From: Poindextera sp963706385
GTDB lineage: Bacteria > Pseudomonadota > Alphaproteobacteria > Caulobacterales > Caulobacteraceae
Direction: 5' to 3'
Assembly: GCA_963706385.1 (NCBI GenBank)
Contig: OY970153.1
Coordinates: 1,984,001-2,048,000, forward strand
Length of the DNA: 64,000 bases
The notes beneath the pieces are model-generated. The model did no database searches, was not told where the DNA came from, and worked only from the letters and a program-made list of their open reading frames with translations. Positions 1-7,488 of this stretch are shown piece after piece (position 1 is the first letter of the stretch; each line of letters starts with the position of its first letter). Position numbers and translations under genes: made by a program.

Positions 1-1304
1 GCCAGGTCGTATTTGGCGTTCTGGCCGATCTTCAGGACGTTCGGGTCTTCCAGCAGCGGCTTCAGCCGCGCGACCGCCGCCTCCAGCGTCAACTGGTCCA
101 GGCTGGCGGTGTGCTCCAGCTGCAGTCCCTCATGCTCGACGTGGCCGACCGGGATGTAGCAGGCCTCGCCCGGCGCCACCGCCAGCGAGATCCCGCACAG
201 GCCCGCATTGGCCGAGGACAGGGCGTCGGTCTCGGTGTCGAAAGCGACGATCCCCGCCGCGCGCGCGCGCGCGATCCAGGCGTCCAAGGTCTCCAGGTCG
301 CGCACGCAGACGTAGGCCGTGGTGTCCACCGGCGCCTCGCCCGCCGCCCTCACCGCCGGCGCCGGCTCGCTCGCGCCGGCCTCGCCGACGCGCCGGGCCA
401 GGGTGCGAAACTCCATCGCCTCCAGGAAGGCGGCCAGGGTCTTGGGGTCGGGCGCGCGCACGCCCAGGTCCTCGACCGGTTCGGGCAGGGGCGTGGTCTC
501 GTCCAACCGCACCAGCTCGCGCGACAGGCGAATCTGGTCGGCGTGCTCCAGCAGGATCTGGCGGCGCTTTTCCTGTTTGATCTCGCCGGCCCGGGCCAGC
601 ACCGAATCGAGGTCGCCGTATTCGCCGATCAGGGCCGCGGCAGTCTTGACCCCGATGCCGGGCGCGCCGGGCACATTGTCCACCGGATCGCCGGTCAGGG
701 CCTGCAGGTCGACCACCTTGTCGGGCCAGACGCCGAACTTCTCGAACACCTGATCCGGGCCGATGCGCGCGCCCTTCATCGGATCGAACATCGAGACCCG
801 GTCGGTGACCAGCTGCATCAGGTCCTTGTCCGAGGAGACGATCACCACCTCGCCGCCGGCGTCATGCACGGCCTTGGCGTAGGCCGCGATCACGTCGTCG
901 GCCTCGTAGCCCGGCTGCTCCAGGCTGGGCACGCCGAACGCGCGGGTCGCCTCGCGCACCAGGGGGAACTGCGGGATCAGGTCCTCGGGCGCCGGCGGGC
1001 GGTGGGCCTTGTAGTCGGGGTAGATCTGGTTGCGGAAGGTCTTCTCGGCATGGTCGAACACCACCGCCAGATGGGTCGGCGCGTCCGGCGCGGCCTTCAT
1101 GTCGACCAGCAGCTTCCACAGCATGTTGCAGAAGCCGGCGACCGCGCCCACCGGCAGGCCGTCGGACTTGCGGGTCAGCGGCGGCAGGGCGTGGTAGGCG
1201 CGAAAGATGTAGCCCGACCCGTCGACCAGATAGAGCCGCGTGATCGGCCCGTCCTGGGTGGGCGTGCGGGGACTGTGGTCCAGAGTGGCGACGGCGTCGG
1301 TCAT
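1..1304 (-). CDS. polA: DNA polymerase I, N-terminal part (cut by window edge)
   Basis: Encodes the first ~434 residues of DNA polymerase I, which fills gaps and removes RNA primers in replication and repair. The N-terminal 5'-3' exonuclease (FEN) domain is visible from about residue 20 (LYLVDGSGYIFRAYHAL), with the helix-hairpin-helix stretch VDNVPGAPGIGVKTA near residue 200. The 3'-5' exonuclease domain begins near residue 350 and keeps the metal-binding D-x-E (FDTETDAL), so proofreading looks intact as far as can be seen. The C-terminal polymerase domain lies outside the window. The start ATG (1304) is the first in a continuous frame and opens directly into the domain. The long plus-strand reading frame across this region is a codon shadow. 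Confidence 0.96.
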   Translation of the reverse strand, partial: MTDAVATLDHSPRTPTQDGPITRLYLVDGSGYIFRAYHALPPLTRKSDGLPVGAVAGFCNMLWKLLVDMKAAPDAPTHLAVVFDHAEKTFRNQIYPDYKAHRPPAPEDLIPQFPLVREATRAFGVPSLEQPGYEADDVIAAYAKAVHDAGGEVVIVSSDKDLMQLVTDRVSMFDPMKGARIGPDQVFEKFGVWPDKVVDLQALTGDPVDNVPGAPGIGVKTAAALIGEYGDLDSVLARAGEIKQEKRRQILLEHADQIRLSRELVRLDETTPLPEPVEDLGVRAPDPKTLAAFLEAMEFRTLARRVGEAGASEPAPAVRAAGEAPVDTTAYVCVRDLETLDAWIARARAAGIVAFDTETDALSSANAGLCGISLAVAPGEACYIPVGHVEHEGLQLEHTASLDQLTLEAAVARLKPLLEDPNVLKIGQNAKYDL

Positions 1305-1372
1305 GGCGCCAGAATAGGCGCGCGTGCGGTCTATTCCAATTCCGCTCATTCGCCCGCGCGGGATCGCGCCAG

Positions 1373-1455
1373 GTTTTGAACCACCAAGGACACGAAGGGC
1401 GCGAAGTCGGCCTGCGTTCCGGCTTCGTGTCCTTGGTGGTCTTCGTGGTGAGACA
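1373..1455. repeat. Inverted-repeat element, GAACCAC family, copy 1
   Basis: CCACCAAGGACACGAAG at 1381-1397 is repeated as its exact reverse complement at 1423-1439, giving a 17-bp stem with a 25-nt loop, followed by a second CTTCGTGGTG block. Related elements with the words TTTTGAACCAC, CACGAAGGACACGAAG and CTTCGTG..TTGGTGGTT occur at 3684-3796 and 15397-15506, always between genes. This looks like a dispersed palindromic intergenic repeat. Its position behind genes would also allow it to act as an RNA hairpin. Confidence 0.7.
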
Positions 1456-1479
1456 AACTCGGAGACCGCACCCCACCTC

Positions 1480-1606
1480 CGCTCACCCCGGCGAAAGCCG
1501 GGGCCCAGATCGTATGGCGGGGTTTCAGGGGCTCGAGTTCAGGGGCTCGAGCCCGGCCAGGCCTTCGCCTTGTCATCTGGGTCCCGGCGTTCGCCGGGAG
1601 GAGCGG
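1480..1606. repeat. Gene-less inverted pair of CCCGGCGAA-type repeats (MITE-like)
   Basis: The left arm (about 1480-1521) starts CGCTCACCCCGGCGAA and ends in CCCAGATCGTATGGCG. The right arm (about 1573-1606) is the same sequence type inverted (CATCTGGGTCCCGGCG, then TTCGCCGGGAGGAGCGG). Both arms match the 44-bp repeats that bound the GIY-YIG gene at 10690-11073, but here only about 50 bp lie between them, including a tandem duplication of the word TTCAGGGGCTCGAG. The pair overlaps the last codons of the hypothetical gene that ends at 1539. Confidence 0.6.
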
Positions 1607-2252
1607 AAGAGGGATCGGGCGGTTCCGGCCGGCCCATATAGCGTTCCTGCCGCACGAACGGGCCGGCCGTGGGGGGCAGCGGATACCAGTCGTCGTCCTC
1701 CAACAGGCTCGGATCGAACCGCACGCCCAGATCGCGGCAGATGCGCTCGACCAGCTCGACCAGCGAGAGCAGGGCGAAATCGACGTAGTCGTCCTCGTCC
1801 TCGAGCCGCTCGTCCAGATCGGCCAGCAGCCGCTCGGCGTCGTAGCCCTCGCCGCGTTCAGGCGCCTCGGCCGCGATGGTCTGCTCGACGATGTCCCGGA
1901 CGATGGCCTTGCGCACCGTGGCGCGGGTCCGTTCGATGAACTCCGGGGTCGGCGGGGCCCAGGCGGCGTTGTCGTTGACCGCGGACTTGGGCGCGCGCGG
2001 AGCCCGAGGCTCGCGCGGCGGCTCGGCCAGCCTGGCCTCCAGCGCCACGGTCATCCGCACCGCCCGGGCGACGCGCGAGAAGGCCAGGGCCAGATCGGCG
2101 ACCTCCGATCGCGGCGCGGCCTCGTCCATCGCCCGCTGCTCGATCTCCCGCGCCAGGTTCATGCCGATCTCGGCCAGGTCCCACAGCATCAGCGAGCGCC
2201 GTTCGGCCATCTCGGACCTCGGCTCGGCGGCGGCGGGCATGGGGGCGTTCAT
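1539..2252 (-). CDS. Conserved hypothetical protein, acidic C-terminal half
   Basis: A 237-residue soluble protein that I cannot assign to a family. The N-terminal ~70 residues look helical (LMLWDLAEIGMNLAREIEQ). A P/R-rich linker follows near residue 80, then a second helical part and a strongly acidic stretch near residue 140 (DLDERLEDEDDYVDFALL). The region VDFALLSLVELVERICRDLG looks like an amphipathic helix. The last ~40 residues are low-complexity and run into the inverted repeat at 1573-1606, so the natural C-terminus may have been extended by repeat DNA. Codon usage matches its neighbours. It is transcribed away from the CHCC-zinc gene, and no function can be given. Confidence 0.7.
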   Translation of the reverse strand: MNAPMPAAAEPRSEMAERRSLMLWDLAEIGMNLAREIEQRAMDEAAPRSEVADLALAFSRVARAVRMTVALEARLAEPPREPRAPRAPKSAVNDNAAWAPPTPEFIERTRATVRKAIVRDIVEQTIAAEAPERGEGYDAERLLADLDERLEDEDDYVDFALLSLVELVERICRDLGVRFDPSLLEDDDWYPLPPTAGPFVRQERYMGRPEPPDPSSAPPGERRDPDDKAKAWPGSSP

Positions 2253-2336
2253 CTGAACAAAACCAGAACATCAGAGTCGTCGGAATGTCAAGCGCGGGTT
2301 TGGGGATGAGCGGGTTGGAGGAACGGGCCGCCGGCC

Positions 2337-2576
2337 TCAGTGCCCGCCGGCGCCCTCGTAGACGCCGGGGGCCAGGCGCTCGTCCTCGGCGCCGTCCGAC
2401 CCGGCCGCCAGCACGAAGCGGCGGTCGCAATAGGGGCATTCGACGAACGGCTCGCCGCCCATCTCCAGATAGACGCGTGGATGGCCCAGCGCCCCGCCCA
2501 CCCCGTCGCAGGCGATCCGGCGCGAGCGGACGGCGACCACCTCCGGCGATCCGGGCCCTGGAGCGTCAACGGGCAT
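2337..2576 (-). CDS. Zinc-finger CHCC (NDUFS6-like) domain protein
   Basis: A 79-residue protein with the metal ligands of the zf-CHCC family in order: Cys23, His32, Cys47 and Cys50 (CDG..GH..ECPYC). This domain occurs in the NDUFS6 accessory subunit of complex I and in small alphaproteobacterial proteins. A complex I assembly or accessory role is plausible but inferred from family only. I chose ATG 2576 because a GAGAGG ribosome-binding sequence precedes it and the family is short. An upstream ATG at 2693 would add an unrelated 39-residue extension and nearly touch the divergent ABC gene. Confidence 0.82.
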   Translation of the reverse strand: MPVDAPGPGSPEVVAVRSRRIACDGVGGALGHPRVYLEMGGEPFVECPYCDRRFVLAAGSDGAEDERLAPGVYEGAGGH

Positions 2577-2701
2577 GGCGAGCCTCTCGGGTTTCGAAGC
2601 CTGGGCGCGGCCGCTTGGCAAGGCGGCGCCCGGCGCATACCTATGCGGCGGGCCGGCCAGCGTCAATTCGGCCATGTCGCCTTCGCTTGCCAAGGACCCC
2701 G

Positions 2702-3658
2702 ATGGACCTGCCCGACTATGCGATCGAGGCCGCCGGCCTTTTCAAGACCTACGCCGCGACCAAGACCACCCCGGCCAAGACCGCGCTGAACGGCGTCGAT
2801 CTGCGGATCCCGCGCGGCTCGATCTTCGGTCTCTTGGGCCCCAACGGGGCGGGCAAGTCGACCTTCATCAACATCCTGGCCGGCCTGGTCCGCAAGAGCT
2901 CGGGCACGGTCAGGATCTGGGGCCGCGACATCGACCAGCGGCCCCGCGACGCGCGCGCCTGCATCGGGGTGGTCAGCCAGGAGATCGCCGCCGACGTCTT
3001 CTTCACCCCGCGCGAGTCGATGGAGGTGCAGGCCGGGCTCTACGGCGTGCCGGCGCGTGAGCGCCACACCATGGAGATCCTCGGCGCGCTCGGCCTGGGC
3101 GACAAGGCCGACGCCTATGTGCGCCAGCTCTCCGGCGGCATGAAGCGCCGGCTGATGGTGGCCAAGGCCATGGTCCACAACCCGCCGGTGCTGATCCTCG
3201 ACGAGCCGACCGCCGGGGTCGACGTCGAGCTGCGCCGCCAGCTGTGGAGCTACGTCGTCGGCCTGAACCAGCGGGGCGTGACCGTGGTCCTGACCACCCA
3301 CTATCTGCAGGAGGCGCAGGAGCTCTGCGACACCATCGCCATCATCAACCGCGGCGAGGTGGTGGCCTGCGAGCCGACCGGCCAGCTGCTGCGCCGGCTC
3401 GACACCCGCACCGTGGTGGTCACCCCCACCGCGCCGCTGGCCCAGGCGCCGAGGCTGGGCCGCTTCAAGGGCGAGATCCGCCCCGATGGCCAACTCGCGG
3501 TGACCTTCAAGACCGGCGAGGCCGGGGTCGAGGCGGTGCTCGCCGCCGTGCGCGAGGCGGGCGTGGCGATCAAGGACCTGTCGACCGAGGACCCGGACCT
3601 GGAGGACGTGTTCATGGCCCTGACCTACGACGGCGGCGCCGACCCCACCCGCGACTGA
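2702..3658 (+). CDS. ABC transporter ATP-binding protein (drug/polysaccharide-export type)
   Basis: A 318-residue ATPase subunit. Walker A GPNGAGKST lies at residues 46-54, the signature LSGGM at 143-147, Walker B LILDEP at 164-169 and the switch His in TTHYLQEA near 200. The C-terminal ~90 residues form the accessory domain typical of DrrA/CcmA-like exporters that work with an ABC-2 permease. No permease is adjacent: the next feature is a repeat and then a tRNA, so the membrane partner is elsewhere or the gene acts alone. The start is the ATG opening MDLPDYAIEA. Upstream in-frame codons are low-complexity and overlap the divergent zinc-finger gene. Confidence 0.93.
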   Translation: MDLPDYAIEAAGLFKTYAATKTTPAKTALNGVDLRIPRGSIFGLLGPNGAGKSTFINILAGLVRKSSGTVRIWGRDIDQRPRDARACIGVVSQEIAADVFFTPRESMEVQAGLYGVPARERHTMEILGALGLGDKADAYVRQLSGGMKRRLMVAKAMVHNPPVLILDEPTAGVDVELRRQLWSYVVGLNQRGVTVVLTTHYLQEAQELCDTIAIINRGEVVACEPTGQLLRRLDTRTVVVTPTAPLAQAPRLGRFKGEIRPDGQLAVTFKTGEAGVEAVLAAVREAGVAIKDLSTEDPDLEDVFMALTYDGGADPTRD

Positions 3659-3683
3659 GCGCGGGGGCGGCGATTTCGACCGC

Positions 3684-3796
3684 ACCCCACCACGAAGACC
3701 ACCAAGGCCGCAAAGAAGGCGCACCCCTTCCCCCTCGATGGGGGAAGGGCTCACGCATCACCTTCGTGTCCTTCGTGCGCTTGGTGGTTCAAAATC
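3684..3796. repeat. Inverted-repeat element, GAACCAC family, copy 2
   Basis: Begins CCCCACCACGAAGACCACC and ends CTTCGTGCGCTTGGTGGTTC, with CACCTTCGTGTCCTTCGTG inside. The outer arms are inverted copies of each other and share wording with the elements at 1373-1455 and 15397-15506. It fills most of the gap between the ABC ATPase gene and tRNA-Arg. Confidence 0.65.
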
Positions 3797-3899
3797 CAGC
3801 GCGCGCATCAGGCCGCCTCGCCAACCCCGCCCGCCGATTGCGCGGAGCGGTGCTTTCGGCTAGTTATCCGCCCCCGCGACGGGCCCGTCCCGCCGGTTC

Positions 3900-3976
3900 G
3901 CACTCGTAGCTCAGCTGGATAGAGCGCAGCCCTCCGAAGGCTGAGGTCACAGGTTCGAATCCTGTCGAGTGCGCCA
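3900..3976 (+). tRNA. tRNA-Arg (anticodon CCG)
   Basis: A 77-nt tRNA with encoded CCA. The acceptor arm GCACTCG (3900-3906) pairs with CGAGTGC (3966-3972), followed by discriminator G and CCA. The D-arm contains AGCTCAGCTGGATAGAGC, the anticodon stem-loop is CAGCC-CTCCGAA-GGCTG with anticodon CCG, and the T-arm is ACAGG-TTCGAAT-CCTGT. It reads CGG codons, which are frequent in this GC-rich genome. Confidence 0.97.
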
Positions 3977-4072
3977 GTTCGCCCAGCATTCGTCAGCTTT
4001 CCCGCAACCCAACTCCTGCTAGGTCTGGGCGGACGGGCGATCCGATCGCCTCTTTGCGAGCGACGCCAGCCG

Positions 4073-4927
4073 ATGACCGCCTATCTCGACCATGCCCGCA
4101 AGGGGAAGAACGCCTGGTGGCGGTATCTGCTGACCATCGCGCTGGCGCTGGGCGTCGGCGTCGCCCTGGAGGTGGCGATCGTCATCGGCCTGATGCTCGC
4201 GCACCTCGCGCCGGGCGACTTCGCGGCCGAGCTGACCAAGCCGACGCATCCGGTGGCCTTCTTCGCCGGCAACGGGGTGGCCTTCGCCGTCGTGCTGGCG
4301 GCCTTCGCCGCGGCGATCCGGCTGGTGCAGAAGAAGACCCCGGCCGACGTGATCGGCGACTGGAGCTGGGGCCGGTTCGCGGCGGGGTTCGGGCTTTGGA
4401 CCGCCTGCCTGGCGCTGCTGACCCTGGCCGATTTCCTGATCCGGCCGGGCGGGTTTTCCTGGACCGCGACCGGCCAGACCCCGTCGCTGGCGCTGGCCGC
4501 CCTGTTCGGGCTGGGCGTCCAGACCTTCGCCGAGGAGTTCGTCTTCCGCGGCTACCTGACCCAGGGCCTGCTGCTGGCCACCAAGCGGCCGATCGCGGCG
4601 GCGGCGCTGAGCGGGGTGGTGTTCGGCGCGATGCACATTCCCAACGGGATTCCGCAATGGGCCAACGCGACGCTGTTCGGCTTCGTCGCGGCGCTGATCG
4701 CCATCCGCACCGGCGGCATCGCCTTCACCTTCGGCCTGCACCTGATCAACAACCTGTTCGGGGCGGTGATCGTGGTCTCGGCCAACGACGTGTTCAACGG
4801 CGCGCCCGGCCTGTTCACCCAGTCGACGCCGGGGCTGATGTGGTGGGATGTCGGCCTGGGGGCGGCGATGCTGGCCGCTCCGGCCTGGATCGTCCTGGCC
4901 CGCGGTCGCGAGCCGAAGCCTGGCTAA
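4073..4927 (+). CDS. CPBP family intramembrane metalloprotease
   Basis: A 284-residue polytopic membrane protein of the CPBP (Rce1/Abi-like) family. The conserved motifs are EEFVFRG (154-160), FGAMH with His188, and the later His in GLHLINN near 223; together these form the presumed intramembrane active site. Several hydrophobic segments surround them. Family members include prenyl-protein proteases and bacteriocin self-immunity proteins; the substrate here is unknown. The gene ends 4 bp inside the convergent small membrane gene at 4924-5154, so both transcripts terminate in each other. Confidence 0.9.
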   Translation: MTAYLDHARKGKNAWWRYLLTIALALGVGVALEVAIVIGLMLAHLAPGDFAAELTKPTHPVAFFAGNGVAFAVVLAAFAAAIRLVQKKTPADVIGDWSWGRFAAGFGLWTACLALLTLADFLIRPGGFSWTATGQTPSLALAALFGLGVQTFAEEFVFRGYLTQGLLLATKRPIAAAALSGVVFGAMHIPNGIPQWANATLFGFVAALIAIRTGGIAFTFGLHLINNLFGAVIVVSANDVFNGAPGLFTQSTPGLMWWDVGLGAAMLAAPAWIVLARGREPKPG

Positions 4928-5154
4928 AGCACGCGGATGCCGAGCGCCGCGGTGATCACCGGCAGCAGCACCACGATCTCCACCATGGCTATGCCGTAGA
5001 GGCTGGCCAGCACCGGGCGGCCTTCGCGGAAGTTGTGCACCATGGCGGCGGCCAGCGGTCCGGAAATCGGGCCCATCAGCAGGAAGGGCGCGTATTTCTT
5101 CAGCCGCGAGAGGCGGCTGGCGGTCGCGGGCGGGACATCGCTGATCGCGGTCAT
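4924..5154 (-). CDS. Small hypothetical membrane protein with an upstream CtrA box
   Basis: A 76-residue protein with two probable membrane segments (about residues 25-45, FLLMGPISGPLAAAMV, and 52-74, YGIAMVEIVVLLPVIT) and a basic N-terminal stretch (SRLSRLKKY). I do not recognise a family. Its interest lies in the promoter: TTAACAAAACGTTAA, a perfect TTAA-N7-TTAA CtrA box, ends only about 9 bp before the ATG, and two more TTAA half-sites lie 40-60 bp upstream. That suggests cell-cycle control. The box is so close to the start that it may overlap the transcription start and repress. Confidence 0.7.
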   Translation of the reverse strand: MTAISDVPPATASRLSRLKKYAPFLLMGPISGPLAAAMVHNFREGRPVLASLYGIAMVEIVVLLPVITAALGIRVL

Positions 5155-5163
5155 GGCGCGACC

Positions 5164-5178
5164 TTAACGTTTTGTTAA
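5164..5178 (-). promoter_or_regulatory. CtrA-type box TTAA-N7-TTAA
   Basis: TTAACGTTTTGTTAA is a perfect match to the full CtrA recognition sequence known from Caulobacter. It lies 9 bp upstream of the 76-residue membrane protein gene (minus strand). Further TTAA half-sites occur at 5204-5207 and 5210-5213. Binding is inferred from the motif alone. Confidence 0.6.
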
Positions 5179-5225
5179 CCTCCCGCAACAGCATTTCAAA
5201 GGGTTAAGGTTAACGCGGGCCGCGC

Positions 5226-5654
5226 CTAGGCCGGGGCCTCGCCGGCCATGGTCAGGATCGCCGCCCATTCCTCGGGCTTGATCGGGGTGACCGACAGGCG
5301 GAACTGGCGGAACATCGCCATGCCGGCCAGCGCCGGGTTGGCCTTCATCTCGGCCAGGCTCACCGGCCGCTTCAGCGCCCGCACCGGCGCGACCTCGACC
5401 GCCACGAACCGGCCGGCGGGATCGGTGGGATCGATGAAGGCCTCGCGCGTCACCTCGGCTATGCCAACCACCGCCAGATCGGTGCGGGAGTGGTAGTAGA
5501 GCGCCCGCTCGCCGCGCTTCATGCTCTTCAGATAGAGCGCCGCCTGGTGGTTGCGCACCCCGTCCCAGACCGTGCGGCCGTCGCGCAGCAGGTCGGCGAA
5601 GGCGTATTTCTCCGGCTCGGATTTGATCAGCCAGAGCGAGGACGCTGCGGTCAC
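5226..5654 (-). CDS. EVE domain-containing protein (PUA-like fold)
   Basis: A 142-residue single-domain EVE protein. The N-terminus WLIKSEPEKYAFADL, the block WDGVRNHQA, and YYHSRTDLAVVGIAEV followed by AYIDPTDP-like wording (AFIDPTDPAGRF) are the family signatures. EVE domains bind modified bases in RNA or DNA; the target here is unknown. I chose GTG 5654 because GAGGA lies 12 bases before it and the domain starts immediately after. The longer in-frame ATG at 5756 would add 34 residues unlike the family and would cover the intergenic regulatory region. Confidence 0.9.
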   Translation of the reverse strand: MTAASSLWLIKSEPEKYAFADLLRDGRTVWDGVRNHQAALYLKSMKRGERALYYHSRTDLAVVGIAEVTREAFIDPTDPAGRFVAVEVAPVRALKRPVSLAEMKANPALAGMAMFRQFRLSVTPIKPEEWAAILTMAGEAPA

Positions 5655-5762
5655 GGGGTCGTATCCTCGGATTGGGGGCGGGAGGCGGCAAGCTAGCGCC
5701 AATCTAGCCATTGGCGCCCGGCCTGTCGCGGCCGCGCTTGGGTGATCAATGTTCACCCCCCC

Positions 5763-5776
5763 TTGATTTCGATCAA
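5763..5776. promoter_or_regulatory. FNR/FixK-type box TTGAT-N4-ATCAA
   Basis: TTGATTTCGATCAA is a perfect palindromic FNR/FixK recognition sequence. It lies 58 bp upstream of the monooxygenase ATG at 5834 and about 110 bp from the divergent EVE gene. A second imperfect palindrome, GTGATCAATGTTCAC, is at 5742-5756. The same box type stands before the nar operon at 51963-51976. Confidence 0.6.
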
Positions 5777-5833
5777 GGCCTGGCGGCGTGATGGCCCGAA
5801 AACTAAATGCGAGTAACCAGCCAGGAAACCATC

Positions 5834-7378
5834 ATGAACATGTCTCCCAAGGGTCTGCCGAAGACCGAGCATTTCGACGTCGTGATCGTCGGCGCGGGAA
5901 TCTCCGGGGTCGGCGGCGCCTACCACCTGACCAAGCAGTGCCCGGACAAGAGCTTCGTGGTGCTCGAGGGCCTGGAGAGCTTCGGCGGCACCTGGCTGAT
6001 GCACCGCTATCCGGGCGTGCGCTCGGACAGCGACCTCTACACCTTCGGCTACCGCTTCAAGCCCTGGATCGGCGCGCCGATCGCCTCCGCCGACGAGATC
6101 CGCAAATACATGGGCGAGGTGATCGAAGAGAACGATCTGGGCAAGCACATCCGCTACCAGCACCACGTCAACGCGGCGAGCTGGTCCAGCCAGGACAACC
6201 TCTGGACCCTCGACGGCGTTCGCGCCGACACCGGCGAGGCCGTGCGGTTCACCGCCAACTTCCTGTGGATGTGCCAGGGCTATTACCGGCACTCCGAGGG
6301 CTACACCCCCGAGTGGGAAGGCATGGACAGCTTCAAGGGGACCATCGTCCACCCGCAGACCTGGCCGGAGGGCCTGGACTACAAGGGCAAGAAGGTCGTC
6401 ATGATCGGCTCGGGCGCGACCACCGCGACCGTGGCGCCGGCGATCGCGGGCGATTGCGAACACCTCACCGTGCTGCAGCGCTCGCCGACCTATTTCATCC
6501 CCGGCCGCAACGAGAACGAGCTGGCCGACATGCTGCGCGAGCTGCAGGTCGAGGAGGCCTGGATCCACGAGATCGTGCGCCGCAAGATCCTGTTCGACCA
6601 GGACCTGTTCACCCGCCGCTCGATCGAGGAGCCGGAAACGGTGAAGCAGGAGCTGCTCGCCGGCGTCGCCGCCTACCTGCCGGAAGAGGAGGTGAAGAAG
6701 AACTTCACCCCCACCTATCGGCCGTGGCGCCAGCGCATCGCCTTCGTTCCGGACGGCGACATCTTCCAGGGCATCAAGGCCGGCAAGGCCTCGGTGGTCA
6801 CCGGCGAGATCGACCAGTTCACCGAGAAGGGCATCCTTCTGAAGTCGGGCCAGACGCTGGAAGCCGACATCATCATCACCGCCACCGGCTTCAACCTCAG
6901 CGTCCTGGGCGACATCGACTTCACCATCGACGGCAAGCCGCTGAACTTCGCCGACACCGTCACCTATCGCGGCATGATGTTCACCGGCGTGCCCAACATG
7001 CTGTGGGTGTTCGGCTACTTCCGCGCCAGCTGGACGCTGCGGGCCGACCTTTTGGCCGACTTCGTCTGTCGGCTGCTCAACCACATGACCAAGAAGGGGG
7101 CCAAAAAGGTCACCGTGGCGCTGCGGCCGGAAGACAAGGACATGAAGCTCTTGCCCTGGATGGACCCGGAGAACTTCAATCCCGGCTATCTGATGCGCGC
7201 CATGCACCTCTTGCCCAAGCGCGGCGACAAGCGGGAATGGGCGCACAGCCAGGATTACTGGCGCGAGAAGGACGAGATCCCGGCCATCGACCTGGACGAT
7301 CCGGCCTTCGTCTACGAGGGCATGGAAAAGAAGCACGCCAAGCCGGCGGAAAAGGCCAAGCCCAAGGCGCTCGCCTAG
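5834..7378 (+). CDS. FAD-dependent Baeyer-Villiger-type monooxygenase
   Basis: A 514-residue flavin monooxygenase of the group B type, which inserts oxygen into ketones or oxidises related substrates using NADPH and O2. The FAD-binding GAGISG is at residues 20-25. The diagnostic Baeyer-Villiger motif F-x-G-x3-H-x3-W is exact (FKGTIVHPQTW, 167-177). The NADPH-binding glycine motif MIGSGATTATV follows near 195, and the late ATG-type motif is ITATGFNL near 355. ATG 5834 is chosen because AGGA precedes it; an upstream ATG at 5807 is also in frame. The C-terminus is lysine-rich. Substrate unknown. An FNR-like box upstream suggests oxygen-linked control. Confidence 0.92.
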   Translation: MNMSPKGLPKTEHFDVVIVGAGISGVGGAYHLTKQCPDKSFVVLEGLESFGGTWLMHRYPGVRSDSDLYTFGYRFKPWIGAPIASADEIRKYMGEVIEENDLGKHIRYQHHVNAASWSSQDNLWTLDGVRADTGEAVRFTANFLWMCQGYYRHSEGYTPEWEGMDSFKGTIVHPQTWPEGLDYKGKKVVMIGSGATTATVAPAIAGDCEHLTVLQRSPTYFIPGRNENELADMLRELQVEEAWIHEIVRRKILFDQDLFTRRSIEEPETVKQELLAGVAAYLPEEEVKKNFTPTYRPWRQRIAFVPDGDIFQGIKAGKASVVTGEIDQFTEKGILLKSGQTLEADIIITATGFNLSVLGDIDFTIDGKPLNFADTVTYRGMMFTGVPNMLWVFGYFRASWTLRADLLADFVCRLLNHMTKKGAKKVTVALRPEDKDMKLLPWMDPENFNPGYLMRAMHLLPKRGDKREWAHSQDYWREKDEIPAIDLDDPAFVYEGMEKKHAKPAEKAKPKALA

Positions 7379-7488
7379 CCTCCCGACCTCTGTCCCGCTC
7401 CTCCCCGCGCGGGCGGGGACGGGCGGTTGACGGCGGCCTGAGCCGGCCGATCGCTCGCGCGGTCTTATCAGCGGCCGATCGCTCGCCT

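Noticed and set aside
111..1379. Plus-strand frame of 422 codons opposite polA
   Set aside because: The minus strand encodes unmistakable DNA polymerase I. The plus frame is a His/Arg/Gly-rich shadow.
5742..5756. GTGATCAATGTTCAC as a CRP site
   Set aside because: The spacer is 7 bases instead of the 6 of the CRP consensus. Kept only as a possible unknown operator near the FNR-type box.
5753..7336. Minus-strand frame of 527 codons opposite the monooxygenase
   Set aside because: Same shadow pattern; the plus strand has all Baeyer-Villiger motifs.
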